Source: Streptomyces sp. DHE7-1
Lineage (GTDB): Bacteria > Actinomycetota > Actinomycetes > Streptomycetales > Streptomycetaceae
Direction of reading: 5' to 3'
DNA length: 64,000 bases
Assembly (NCBI GenBank): GCA_016432725.1
Contig: JACJDG010000003.1
Coordinates: forward strand, 3,844,001-3,908,000
Shown here piece by piece: positions 8,473-16,873 of this stretch. The stretch's first letter is position 1; each line of letters opens with the position of its first letter. The notes below the pieces were generated by a model that was not told the origin of the DNA, searched no databases, and was given only the letters and a program-made list of their open reading frames with translations. The position numbers and the translations under genes were made by a program.

Positions 8473-9378
8473 ATGGACCTGGCCTTGCTGCGCACTTTCG
8501 TCACCGTGCACCGGGCCGGTTCCTTCACTCGCGCCGCGGCCCTGCTGGGTCTCTCCCAGCCGGCCGTCACCTCGCAGATCCGCACCCTGGAGCGGCAGCT
8601 CGGCCGTCCGCTGTTCCTGAGGCAGGCCCGCGGAGTGACGCCGACGACCATCGGCGACGAACTCGCCCACAAGGCCGCGCCCCACCTCGACGCCCTGGTC
8701 GAGATAGCCGAGAGCGCCCCGGACGAGGGATCCCCGTTACGGACGCTGCACCTCGTCGGTCCGCCGGAGTTCACCGCCGAGCGCGCCCTTCCCGCCCTGA
8801 CCCGACTGACCGGTGAGGACGGCCAGGCCTTCGCGTTGCGCGCTTCCTTCGGCACCGCGGAAGAGGCCCTGGAAGGGCTGGCCGCCGGACACCACGACCT
8901 GGCCATCAGCACCGCCCGACCGCGCGGCGCCCTGCTGACCGCGACCCCGCTCTGCGACGAGGAGCATGTGCTGGTCGCCGCCCCCCGCTGGGCCGAGCGG
9001 ATCGACCCTGGAGACCTGCGCCTCAAGGGGGCGGCGATCCTGGAGAACCTGCCCGTCGTGGAGGTCCACGAGTCCCTGCCGTTCGTATCGCGCTACTGGG
9101 CCTCCGTCTTCGACTCCCGTCCGGCCGCTTCGGGCGCGGTCATCGTTCCCGATCTGCGCGCCGTGCTCGCCTGTGCGGTCTCGGGCGCCGGACTCGCGGT
9201 GCTGCCCCGCTATCTGAGTGCCTCCGCCCTCGACCGCGGCGAGATCACGACGCTGTACGACCCGGCGGTGCCCCCACTGCGCACCTACTTCCTGACCGCC
9301 CGCACCGGCTCCCTCGCAATGCCGCACATCGCCCGGGCGCACGAGTGGCTTCAACGGGTCGCGGCCGGCTGGAGCTGA
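8473..9378 (+). CDS. LysR-family transcriptional regulator
   Basis: The 301-residue protein begins MDLALLRTFVTVHRAGSFT, the classic LysR helix-turn-helix start, with the recognition segment LLGLSQPAVTSQIRTLE and a linker helix. It continues with a periplasmic-binding-like effector domain. A purine-rich ribosome site (GGGGGAGG) lies about 10 nt before the ATG, which fixes this start against a longer TTG frame. An AT-rich segment at 8395-8420 upstream is a likely promoter or autoregulatory site. No divergent target gene is adjacent, so the regulated genes are unknown. Confidence 0.9.
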   Translation: MDLALLRTFVTVHRAGSFTRAAALLGLSQPAVTSQIRTLERQLGRPLFLRQARGVTPTTIGDELAHKAAPHLDALVEIAESAPDEGSPLRTLHLVGPPEFTAERALPALTRLTGEDGQAFALRASFGTAEEALEGLAAGHHDLAISTARPRGALLTATPLCDEEHVLVAAPRWAERIDPGDLRLKGAAILENLPVVEVHESLPFVSRYWASVFDSRPAASGAVIVPDLRAVLACAVSGAGLAVLPRYLSASALDRGEITTLYDPAVPPLRTYFLTARTGSLAMPHIARAHEWLQRVAAGWS

Positions 9379-9430
9379 GGCAGCCGGCCTGTCCGGACGG
9401 CCCGCACCCGAGCGGTGTCGCGAGCGTGAT

Positions 9431-9444
9431 GTTTCACGTGGAAC
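9431..9444. other. parS: parS-like site 2 (one mismatch)
   Basis: GTTTCACGTGGAAC differs from the perfect palindrome at one base. It lies between the LysR gene and the Nudix gene, 22 bp before the Nudix start and therefore probably within its promoter or leader. Confidence 0.75.
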
Positions 9445-9465
9445 GAGCCGGGCCACATTTCCTCC

Positions 9466-9948
9466 ATGACCGTCCGACCCGTGGTCAAGCGCACCGCCCG
9501 CGCCGTTCTGCTCGACGGTGACGACCTGATCCTGATCAAGCGCACCAAGCCCGGCATCGATCCCTACTGGGTGACCCCCGGTGGTGGAGTGGAAGCCGCG
9601 GATCCGACCGTCGTCCACGCCCTGCACCGAGAGGTGTACGAGGAACTCGGCGCCAAGATCACCGACGTCGTGCCCTGCTTCGTCGACACCGTGGAGCACA
9701 TCGGCGAGGACGGCGGCGCGACCGGCGTGAAGGTGCAGCACTTCTTCGTCTGCCGGCTGGAGTCCATGGACCCGTCGCTGCGCCACGGCCCCGAGGTGGA
9801 TGAGCCGCTGGGCGAGTACGAGATCGTCCGTGTTCCCTTCACCCGCGTCGGCATCGCCTCCGTCCATCTTGTGCCGCTGTCCCTGCGGCACTACCTGGAC
9901 GGCAATATCGAGGGCGTACGCGCCATGCACGCCCCTGACCTCGGGTAG
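9466..9948 (+). CDS. Nudix hydrolase
   Basis: The 160-residue protein has one Nudix domain. The box reads G-VEAAD-P-TVVHALH-REVYEELGA, so the catalytic REVYEE helix that binds magnesium is intact. The first glutamate of the textbook box is replaced by proline. Nudix enzymes cleave nucleoside diphosphates linked to other groups; the substrate here is unknown. The gene is flanked by parS sites on both sides (9431 and 10004) and is monocistronic as far as I can see. Confidence 0.9.
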   Translation: MTVRPVVKRTARAVLLDGDDLILIKRTKPGIDPYWVTPGGGVEAADPTVVHALHREVYEELGAKITDVVPCFVDTVEHIGEDGGATGVKVQHFFVCRLESMDPSLRHGPEVDEPLGEYEIVRVPFTRVGIASVHLVPLSLRHYLDGNIEGVRAMHAPDLG

Positions 9949-10003
9949 GCCGCACAGCACGTCCGGAGGTGCCATCTCGGGCTGCGCCCCGTGGCCTGCC
10001 GGT

Positions 10004-10017
10004 GTTTCACGTGAAAC
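10004..10017. other. parS: parS site 3 (perfect)
   Basis: This is a perfect GTTTCACGTGAAAC palindrome in the gap between the Nudix gene and the GNAT gene, 56 bp past the Nudix stop. Confidence 0.9.
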
Positions 10018-10127
10018 GCGCACGCCCACCCGGGCCCACGCGAATCGGGCCACGACGTGGCCGAAAGCGTCCGCGTCGACATCGAAACAGGTGGACGTGC
10101 GGGGGCTGGTCGGACAGCCTGACCTGC

Positions 10128-10994
10128 GTGCCGACTCCTTCGCTCGCCGCCCTGCCCATCCGGCGTCTGACGCTCCACGATCTCGCCGCTTGCGCCGACC
10201 TGTCCGAGGACCGGGGGTGGCCACGCGAGGAACACAAGTGGGGCCTCCTCCTCACCGCGGGCCAGGGCTACGGCATCGACGACCCCGACGGCGGCCTCGT
10301 CACCGCGTGCGTCGTCACTGAGTACGGTTCCTGGGAGCGCTCGGCCCTCGGCGCCATCGGCATGGTCCTCGTGGCCGCACGCCATGCCCGTCAGGGGGTC
10401 GGCCGCCGCTTGATGCGGCATGTCATGTCGCTCATGGACACCACCCCGCTGACTCTGTACGCCACCCCCTTCGGGCGTCCGCTCTACGAGGAGCTGGGCT
10501 TCAAGGTCACGGGCCGCTCGGAGATGCTGCGGGGGTACTTCACCCCCGGCGGGCTTGAGTCCGGGGTCGCGACACGACCGGCCGTCGCCGCGGACCTGCC
10601 CTCGATCCTCCGGCTCGACGAGGAGGCGTTCGGCACCGACCGCACTCCCCTCCTCACCCGTCTCCCCTCCTTCGCCGACCAACTGCGCGTGGCCGAGGAG
10701 AACGGCCGGATCATCGGCTACACGGCCGCGTGGCCCAACATGGACACCCATGTCGTCGGCCCGCTGATCGCCAGGGACACGGAAACTGCCAAGGCCCTCA
10801 TCACCTCACTCGCGGCCCGTACGAACCGCCCCCTGCGCACCGACATCGACGTACGGCACGAGGAGCTGCTGGCCTGGGCCAGGGCGCGGGGACTGGCCTC
10901 CGTAGCCGTCAACGCCGTCATGACCTACGGCATCACGGAACTGCCGGGGGACTGGCGGCGCCGGTTCGCGCCGCTGACAGTGGCCGCGGGGTGA
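10128..10994 (+). CDS. GNAT-family N-acetyltransferase (two-domain)
   Basis: The 288-residue protein has an N-terminal GNAT fold with the acetyl-CoA loop seen as RHARQGVGRRLMRHVM (Q/R-x-x-G-x-G/R) at about residues 85-100, and a C-terminal half resembling a second, degenerate acetyltransferase domain (PRL-type, RPAVAADLPSILRLDEEAFG). The acceptor substrate cannot be told. The GTG at 10128 was preferred over a longer frame, because the longer one would read through the parS site and a low-complexity stretch. The gene ends 3 bp before a convergent-type hairpin. Confidence 0.85.
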   Translation: MPTPSLAALPIRRLTLHDLAACADLSEDRGWPREEHKWGLLLTAGQGYGIDDPDGGLVTACVVTEYGSWERSALGAIGMVLVAARHARQGVGRRLMRHVMSLMDTTPLTLYATPFGRPLYEELGFKVTGRSEMLRGYFTPGGLESGVATRPAVAADLPSILRLDEEAFGTDRTPLLTRLPSFADQLRVAEENGRIIGYTAAWPNMDTHVVGPLIARDTETAKALITSLAARTNRPLRTDIDVRHEELLAWARARGLASVAVNAVMTYGITELPGDWRRRFAPLTVAAG

Positions 10995-10997
10995 ACG

Positions 10998-11026
10998 TCG
11001 GCCCCGCTGAAGAGCGGGGGCCGACG
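10998..11026. terminator. Bidirectional hairpin terminator
   Basis: GTCGGCCCCGCT and its complement AGCGGGGGCCGAC form a stem with a 3-4 nt loop between two convergent genes. It can serve both strands. Confidence 0.75.
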
Positions 11027-11047
11027 GTTTCGGACGGAGGGGTCCGG

Positions 11048-11467
11048 TCAGACGAGTGCCGCAACGGCCGCGGCGGCGAATCCGTGGTCCTGCTCGGGCG
11101 CACCGCCGCCGACACCGATCGCGCCGATCAGACGGCCGTCCCGGTGGACGGGGAGACCGCCCGCGATGAAGAGCAGGGGACGGTCGAGGGCGGTGGGCAG
11201 CGTGTGGAAGGGGCCACCGGGCTGCACGGCGTCCACGAGGTCGGCGGTGGCCGCGTTGAGCTGGAGTGCCGTGTAGGCCTTGCGGGTGCTGGTCTCACCG
11301 GAGATCAGGACGGCCCGGTCGTCCCGCCGGAAGGCGAGCAGGTGCCCGCCGGCGTCCAGGATGGTGACGCTGACGGTGACTTCCGCCTCTTCGGCCGCGC
11401 GGCGAGCCGTGGCGACGAGCAGTTCGGCGTCCTCGATGGTGAGCGGGGCGACGGTGGTGGTGCTCAT
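11048..11467 (-). CDS. HbpS/GlcG-like (heme-degrading-protein family) protein
   Basis: The 139-residue protein is a compact single domain with the family features ILDAGGHLLAFRRDD, a central RKAYTAL segment and the glycine-rich end IGAIGVGGGAPEQD. Members include the Streptomyces heme-binding HbpS and the GlcG protein of glycolate operons. Here there is no signal peptide and no adjacent SenS/SenR two-component system, so a heme-sensing role is only possible, not shown. It lies 124 bp downstream of the MFS gene on the same strand and may be co-transcribed with it. Confidence 0.85.
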   Translation of the reverse strand: MSTTTVAPLTIEDAELLVATARRAAEEAEVTVSVTILDAGGHLLAFRRDDRAVLISGETSTRKAYTALQLNAATADLVDAVQPGGPFHTLPTALDRPLLFIAGGLPVHRDGRLIGAIGVGGGAPEQDHGFAAAAVAALV

Positions 11468-11591
11468 GGGGAGCGTTCTCCTTGTGCGGTGGTGCGTGGG
11501 GTGAGGTGATGCCGCACGGGGCGGGGCGCTCACGCCCCGGTGTTCCGGGCGATGGCGGCCGGGTACGGACGTGCTGTCCGGTGGCCGGGGC

Positions 11592-12800
11592 TCAGTGGTG
11601 GACCGGGGTCCGCTGCTCGGTGGGCACCCCCGGGGCGACCACCGTGTGGCGTGTGCTCTGACGGCGCTCGAGGGTGGCCGAGAGCACGGCCAGGACCAGG
11701 GCGCTCGCGGCGAGGGCGGCACCGACCCAGTTGGGCGCGGTGTAGCCGAGGCCGGCCGCGATGACCATGCCGCCGAGCCAGGCGGAGAGGGCGTTGCCCA
11801 GATTGAAGGCGCCGATGTTGACGGCCGACGCGAGCGTCGGGGCACCGTGGGCCTGGTCGAGGACGCGCTTCTGCAGCGGCGGGACGGTCGCGAAGCCGAG
11901 GGCGCCGATGAGGGCGATGGTCACGGCTGCGGCGGTCTTGTTGTGCGCGGTGAGCGTGAAGAGTGCCAGGACCACGGCCAGCGCACCCAGGGAGACGTAC
12001 AGCATCGGCATCAGCGCGCGGTCGGCGAACCTGCCGCCGATGAGGTTGCCGCCGACCATGCCGAGGCCGAACAGGACCAGCAGCCAGGTGACCGAACCGT
12101 CGGCGAAGCCCGCGATGTGCGTCATCATCGGCGCGATGTAGGTGATGGCCGCGAAGACCCCGCCGAAGCCGAGGACGGTCATCGCCATGGCGAGCAGCAC
12201 CTGGGCGTTCTTGAAGGCGGCCAGCTCGTGACGCAGGTGTACGCCCTCCGGCCGCGGCAGGTCCGGCACCAGCCGGGCGATGCCCGCCAGACCGACGGCA
12301 CCCAGGGCGGCGACGATGCCGAAGGTGACGCGCCAGCCGACGTTCTGGCCGATCAGCGTGCCCAGCGGAACGCCGACCACATTGGCGACGGTCAGACCGG
12401 TGAACATCATGGCGATGGCTCCGGCCTTCTTGTCGGGAGCCACCAGGTCGGCTGCGACGACCGAACCGATGCCGAAGAAGGCGCCATGGGCGAGGGACGC
12501 GATCACCCTTCCGATCAGCATGACCGCGAAGGCCGGGGCCACCGCGGAGAGCAGGTTGCCGATGATGAAGAGCCCCATGAGGAGCATCAGCATCCGCTTG
12601 CGCGGGACCTTGGTCCCGAGCACCGTCATCAGCGGGGCGCCGATCACCACCCCGAGGGCGTATCCGGTCACGAGCATGCCGGCCGTGGGGATGGAGACCC
12701 CGAAGTCACCCGCGACCTCGGGCAGCAAGCCCATGATCACGAATTCGGTCGTGCCGATTCCGAAGGCCCCGATCGCGAGGGCCAGAAGCGCGAGAGGCAT
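11592..12800 (-). CDS. MFS transporter, DHA1 (AraJ/YdhP-like) family
   Basis: The 402-residue protein has about 12 hydrophobic helices and starts MPLALLALAIGAFGIGTTEFVIMGLLPEV (quoted in part: GAFGIGTTEFVIMG), the signature of the DHA1 drug or sugar efflux subgroup. The loop motif GTKVPRKRML between helices 2 and 3 fits the MFS consensus. The ATG at 12800 starts at the first helix; a longer frame adds a non-membrane leader. It is divergent from a MarR regulator, a common arrangement for a repressor-controlled exporter. The substrate is unknown. Confidence 0.9.
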   Translation of the reverse strand: MPLALLALAIGAFGIGTTEFVIMGLLPEVAGDFGVSIPTAGMLVTGYALGVVIGAPLMTVLGTKVPRKRMLMLLMGLFIIGNLLSAVAPAFAVMLIGRVIASLAHGAFFGIGSVVAADLVAPDKKAGAIAMMFTGLTVANVVGVPLGTLIGQNVGWRVTFGIVAALGAVGLAGIARLVPDLPRPEGVHLRHELAAFKNAQVLLAMAMTVLGFGGVFAAITYIAPMMTHIAGFADGSVTWLLVLFGLGMVGGNLIGGRFADRALMPMLYVSLGALAVVLALFTLTAHNKTAAAVTIALIGALGFATVPPLQKRVLDQAHGAPTLASAVNIGAFNLGNALSAWLGGMVIAAGLGYTAPNWVGAALAASALVLAVLSATLERRQSTRHTVVAPGVPTEQRTPVHH

Positions 12801-12943
12801 GTGGGGGTAACACCTTCCAAACGATTGCAGGAGCGCTTTGCGTGCGTTCACAATAGTTGCAGACGCGGGCTAAATGCAAGCGCCGACTATCGCGGAAATG
12901 CTCTACCCTGAATGCAGCCGCTCCGGGACGGAGGAAGACGCCA
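12801..12943. promoter_or_regulatory. Shared MFS/MarR control region with a candidate operator
   Basis: This 143-bp gap between the divergent MFS and MarR genes is AT-richer than its surroundings. TTGCA-N13-TGCAA near 12855-12877 is an inverted repeat of the size MarR dimers bind, and it overlaps the likely promoters. This is inference from layout; no box is confirmed. Confidence 0.45.
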
Positions 12944-13402
12944 ATGACAGCGACGGACCCTGCACTCACCGCCCTTGCCCAGGGCTGGTGCGCCCTCTCC
13001 CTGCTGCACGGGAGGATCGAGGCGCACATCGAGCGCGCCCTGCAGGCGAAGCACGACCTGAGCGTGCGCGAGTACTCCCTGCTCGACGTCCTCAGCCGCC
13101 AGCACGAGGGCGAGGGCGGCCATCTGCAGATGAAGCAGGTCGCCGACGCGGTCGTCCTCAGCCAGAGCGCGACCACTCGGCTGGTGACCCGCCTGGAGGA
13201 CCGCGGTCTGCTGGAGCGCTACCTCTGCCCCACCGACCGTCGCGGCATCTACACCAATGTCACGGAGACGGGTCTGCGGCTGCTGGACGAGGCACGGCCC
13301 ACCAATGACGCGGCCCTCCGCGAAGCCCTGGACGAGGCGGCCAGGAGTCCCGAGCTGGCCCCGCTGGTGAAGGTCGTGGAGTCCTTGAACGTGCCCGCAT
13401 AG
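12944..13402 (+). CDS. MarR-family transcriptional regulator
   Basis: The 152-residue protein has the MarR winged-helix layout: a leading dimerisation helix, LSVREYSLLDVLSR, the recognition helix in VVLSQSATTRLVTRLEDRGLLER and the wing DRRGIYTNVTETG. A purine-rich ribosome site (GGAGGAAG) lies 5 nt before the ATG. It probably represses the divergent MFS gene and itself and releases DNA when bound by a small molecule. The GNAT gene follows after 9 bp, so the two are probably co-transcribed. Confidence 0.92.
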   Translation: MTATDPALTALAQGWCALSLLHGRIEAHIERALQAKHDLSVREYSLLDVLSRQHEGEGGHLQMKQVADAVVLSQSATTRLVTRLEDRGLLERYLCPTDRRGIYTNVTETGLRLLDEARPTNDAALREALDEAARSPELAPLVKVVESLNVPA

Positions 13403-13411
13403 GGTTCGGGC

Positions 13412-13864
13412 ATGGGAGATCTTGAGATACGCGGGGCGACCGCGCCCGACCTGCCGGCGATCGTGGCCATGCTCGCCGACGATCCGCTCGGAGCACAGCG
13501 CGAGTCGCCCGACGACCTGTCGCCGTACCTGACCGCCCTGGAGCGGCTGAGCGCGGACCCGAATCAGCGGCTCGTCGTCGCGGTGCGCGAGACCCGGGTC
13601 GTCGGCACGCTTCAGCTCACGATCATTCCCGGCCTCTCGCGCAAGGGAGCCACCCGCTCGATCATCGAGGGCGTCCGCGTCCACGCCGACGAGCGCGGCA
13701 GCGGCCTGGGCACGCAGCTCATCCAGTGGGCGATCGAGGAATCCCGGCGCCAGGGCTGCCACTTGGTACAGCTGACCTCCGACAGCAGCCGCGCCGACGC
13801 CCACCGCTTCTACGAGCGGCTCGGTTTCACCGCTTCCCACGTCGGCTTCAAGCTGCCGTTGTGA
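13412..13864 (+). CDS. GNAT-family N-acetyltransferase
   Basis: The 150-residue single-domain acetyltransferase shows the core strand GTLQLTIIPGLSRKG, the acetyl-CoA loop VHADERGSGLGTQLIQWA (R-G-x-G-x-G type) and the closing segment RFYERLGFTASH. It starts 9 bp after the MarR stop and is probably its operon partner, which hints at detoxification of the same effector. The substrate is not determinable. Confidence 0.9.
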   Translation: MGDLEIRGATAPDLPAIVAMLADDPLGAQRESPDDLSPYLTALERLSADPNQRLVVAVRETRVVGTLQLTIIPGLSRKGATRSIIEGVRVHADERGSGLGTQLIQWAIEESRRQGCHLVQLTSDSSRADAHRFYERLGFTASHVGFKLPL

Positions 13865-13867
13865 AAG

Positions 13868-13909
13868 GGCTGTTGGTGGGTGTTTCACGTGAAACACCCA
13901 CCAACAGCC
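13868..13909. terminator. Perfect 42-bp palindrome: terminator with parS at its centre
   Basis: The whole 42 bp is a perfect inverted repeat: arms GGCTGTTGGTGGGT and ACCCACCAACAGCC around the central parS. It lies between two convergent genes, 4 bp past the GNAT stop and 12 bp before the beta-lactamase-like stop, so it is placed as a bidirectional terminator. Confidence 0.85.
13882..13895. other. parS: parS site 4 (perfect), centre of a terminator palindrome
   Basis: This is a perfect GTTTCACGTGAAAC at the exact dyad of the 42-bp palindrome between convergent genes. Confidence 0.92.
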
Positions 13910-13920
13910 GCGTGGTTCGG

Positions 13921-15309
13921 TCAGTCCGCGATCCCTCGCCAGCCCGCCGGATCCACTCCGCCGGGCACCCCGGCTCCGTCCTCGTAGGGCAGCCGTGTGA
14001 ACACGAAGGACCCGAGGTCCAGATGGCTCACGGACCCGTCCGGGCGCCGCACGGGCCGCAGGATCTCTCCCGCGTAGTAGCCCTCCAGTCCGGTCCAGGT
14101 GCCATCGGCGTTGAGCTGGAAGCGCGCCCGACGCCCCGCACCGGACATCGGCCCCAGGGAGACACAGCCGTCCGCCGTCACGCGCAGGGCGAAGGCGTGC
14201 GTTCCCCAGTACCACGGTCCGGCCAGTTCCAGTACGGCCGGGTCGACTTCACTCAGGGGACGCCAGGGGGCGGGAATCCGGGGTTCGGCCTCCGCCACGA
14301 TGCGGACGAGATCGGCGCCGACTGCCGACACCACCGGGCCGGACGTGCAGTTGGTCAGCACCACCGCCGCCACGCCGTCCTCCACGCTGATGCTGAGGTT
14401 CGCGAGGAACCCCGGCAGCGAGCCGGAGTGCCCCACGATCAGCCGGCCGTCACGCTGCTGGATCTGCATGCCGAGACCGTAGGCGGCGCCGTCGACGACG
14501 TCCGAGGTCTCCGCCGGTGCCGACGGGGTGCGCATCTCCCGGACCGATTCCGCACTCAGCACCCGGTCGTCTCCCTCGGCCAGAAAGGCGGCGAAGCGCG
14601 CCAGATCGGCGGTGGTGGACCAGAGCTGCCCGGCCGGCGCCATCCGGCCCAGATCCTCCAGGGGCTCGGACAGCAGCGCGTCGGCCCATGGGTGAACGGC
14701 CCAGCCGCCCGCGTGCGGCGCCTGCGGCTGAGCACTGGTACGGGTCAGTCCCAGCGGCTCCAGCACCTCCCTGTCGAGCACATCCGTCCAGGCGGCGCCG
14801 CGCAGCCGTTCCACCAGCGCCCCGAGCAGGGTGTAGCCGGGGTTGGAGTAGTGGTGCCGTCGGCCGACGGGATGCAGTACCGGCCGCTCTCCCAGGACGT
14901 CGCTCAACTCCGGACGCAGCGAACCAGGCGTCCGCTCCCACCAGGGTGCGGGTGACTCCGCCGCCAGACCGCTGGTGTGCGCGAGCAGTTGGGCGATGGT
15001 CGCCTCCCCCGCGCCGGTGCCCGGCAGATGCTTCTCCAGCGGGTCGTTGAGGTCGAGCAGTCCCTCGTCACGCAGTCGCAGCACCAGGACCGCGGTGAAC
15101 GTCTTGGTGATCGAACCGATCCTGTACTGCACGTTCTCGTCCGGTGCGTGCCCGTCGACCGAGGACCGCGCACCGTGCCACACGGTCCGCCCGTCCCGGA
15201 CCACCGCGGCGACCAGCGAGGGTGTCCGCCCTTCGGTCTGCGCCACGGCGATGCGGTGCAGCAACGCCCGTCGCGTACCGGGGAGCAGCTCTTCCTGGGA
15301 TGTCGTCAT
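13921..15309 (-). CDS. Serine hydrolase of the class C beta-lactamase / DD-peptidase family
   Basis: The 462-residue protein has the penicillin-recognising serine enzyme triad of motifs: nucleophile Ser66 in SITK, YSN in HHYSNPGY and HSG in VGHSGSLPGF. A C-terminal beta-rich domain of about 110 residues follows the catalytic domain. No signal peptide is seen, so it may be cytoplasmic and act on esters or peptides rather than as a secreted beta-lactamase. Family membership is firm, resistance function is not implied. It is divergent from nothing nearby; dnaB follows upstream on the same strand with an 85-bp gap. Confidence 0.9.
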   Translation of the reverse strand: MTTSQEELLPGTRRALLHRIAVAQTEGRTPSLVAAVVRDGRTVWHGARSSVDGHAPDENVQYRIGSITKTFTAVLVLRLRDEGLLDLNDPLEKHLPGTGAGEATIAQLLAHTSGLAAESPAPWWERTPGSLRPELSDVLGERPVLHPVGRRHHYSNPGYTLLGALVERLRGAAWTDVLDREVLEPLGLTRTSAQPQAPHAGGWAVHPWADALLSEPLEDLGRMAPAGQLWSTTADLARFAAFLAEGDDRVLSAESVREMRTPSAPAETSDVVDGAAYGLGMQIQQRDGRLIVGHSGSLPGFLANLSISVEDGVAAVVLTNCTSGPVVSAVGADLVRIVAEAEPRIPAPWRPLSEVDPAVLELAGPWYWGTHAFALRVTADGCVSLGPMSGAGRRARFQLNADGTWTGLEGYYAGEILRPVRRPDGSVSHLDLGSFVFTRLPYEDGAGVPGGVDPAGWRGIAD

Positions 15310-15394
15310 GCCCCCAGTTCAGCGGCTGTGCCGACGCACGTCGAGTCCATTTCGGCGGCCCCCCGCGTGACGGCGACAACCATCGGTGCGATGG

Positions 15395-16873
15395 TCAGGT
15401 CTGGGCCATGTCCACGAAGCGTGAGTAGTGGCCCTGGAAGGCGACCGTGATCGTCGCCGTGGGACCGTTTCGGTGCTTGGCCACGATCAGGTCGGCCTCG
15501 CCCGCGCGCGGGGACTCCTTCTCGTACGCGTCCTCACGGTGCAGCAGGATGACCATGTCGGCGTCCTGCTCGATGGAGCCGGACTCACGCAGGTCGGAGA
15601 CCATCGGCTTCTTGTCGGTGCGCTGCTCGGGGCCACGGTTGAGCTGGGAGAGCGCGATGACCGGGACCTCCAGCTCCTTGGCGAGGAGCTTGAGGTTACG
15701 GGACATGTCCGAGACCTCCTGCTGACGGCTCTCGGCGCGCTTGGAGCCGCCGGACTGCATCAGCTGGAGATAGTCGATGACCACCAGCTTCAGGTCGTTG
15801 CGCTGCTTCAGCCGCCGGCACTTCGCGCGGATCTCCATCATCGACAGGTTCGGTGAGTCGTCGATGTAGAGCGGGGCGGCGGACACGTCCGGCATGCGCC
15901 GGGCGAGCCGGGTCCAGTCCTCGTCCGTCATCGTGCCGGACCGCATGTGGTGCAGGGCCACGCGGGCCTCCGCCGAGAGCAGACGCATCGCGATCTCGTT
16001 GCGCCCCATCTCGAGGGAGAAGATGACACTGGGGAGGTTGTTCTTGATCGAGGCGGCCCGGGCGAAGTCCAGCGCGAGGGTGGACTTACCCATGGCGGGA
16101 CGAGCCGCGATGACGATCATCTGGCCCGGGTGCAGGCCGTTGGTCAGCGAGTCGAAGTCCGTGAACCCGGTCGGCACACCCGTCATCTCGCCGCTGCGCG
16201 AGCCGATCGCCTCGATCTCGTCGAGGGCGCCCTCCATGATGTCCCCCAGCGGGAGGTAGTCCTCGCTGGTGCGCTGCTCGGTGACGGCGTAGATCTCGGC
16301 CTGGGCGCGGTTGACGATCTCGTCCACGTCGTCGTCGGCCGCGTATCCCATCTGGGTGATGCGGGTGCCGGCCTCGACCAGACGCCGCAGCACCGCGCGC
16401 TCGTGCACGATCTCCGCGTAGTACTCGGCGTTCGCCGCGGTCGGCACGGTCTGCACGAGGGTGTGCAGATAGGAGGCCCCACCCACCTTGTTGATCTCGC
16501 CACGCTTGGTGAGTTCGGCGGCGATGGTGATCGGGTCGGCAGGCTCGCCCTTGGCATAGATGTCGAGGATCGCCTGGTAGATCGTCTCGTGCGCGGGCTT
16601 GTAGAAGTCGTGGCCCTTGAGGATCTCCACGACGTCGGCGATGGCGTCCTTGGACAGGAGCATGCCACCGAGGACGGACTGCTCGGCGTCCAGGTCCTGC
16701 GGAGGCAGCCGTTCGAAGGAGGAGCCGCCGCCGTCCCAGCCGCCGCTCTCCCGCCCCCGGTCGTGCTGCTCGTCACGACCCCGGCCACCGTCGCTCCGTC
16801 GACGGGAGGCCGGCAGACGATCACTGGGCCCGGCCTCGGCCCACGGATCGTCCAAGGGCTCGGAAATGCTCAC
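15395..16873 (-). CDS. dnaB: Replicative DNA helicase DnaB
   Basis: The 492-residue hexameric 5'-3' helicase has the N-terminal primase-interacting domain (EQSVLGGMLLSKDAI, about residues 55-160), a linker, and the RecA-like domain with Walker A AARPAMGKSTLALDFA, the Walker B segment LVVIDYLQLM and motif LSQLNRGPEQR. The GTG start gives VSISEPLDDPW, the usual Streptomyces N-terminus; the longer frame adds a low-complexity leader. It sits about 33 kb from oriC with a DnaA-box-like cluster upstream. There is no intein. Confidence 0.96.
   Translation of the reverse strand: MSISEPLDDPWAEAGPSDRLPASRRRSDGGRGRDEQHDRGRESGGWDGGGSSFERLPPQDLDAEQSVLGGMLLSKDAIADVVEILKGHDFYKPAHETIYQAILDIYAKGEPADPITIAAELTKRGEINKVGGASYLHTLVQTVPTAANAEYYAEIVHERAVLRRLVEAGTRITQMGYAADDDVDEIVNRAQAEIYAVTEQRTSEDYLPLGDIMEGALDEIEAIGSRSGEMTGVPTGFTDFDSLTNGLHPGQMIVIAARPAMGKSTLALDFARAASIKNNLPSVIFSLEMGRNEIAMRLLSAEARVALHHMRSGTMTDEDWTRLARRMPDVSAAPLYIDDSPNLSMMEIRAKCRRLKQRNDLKLVVIDYLQLMQSGGSKRAESRQQEVSDMSRNLKLLAKELEVPVIALSQLNRGPEQRTDKKPMVSDLRESGSIEQDADMVILLHREDAYEKESPRAGEADLIVAKHRNGPTATITVAFQGHYSRFVDMAQT

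Noticed and set aside
13921..15309. Beta-lactam resistance gene
   Set aside because: Family motifs are present, but there is no signal peptide and many such serine hydrolases have no lactamase activity.
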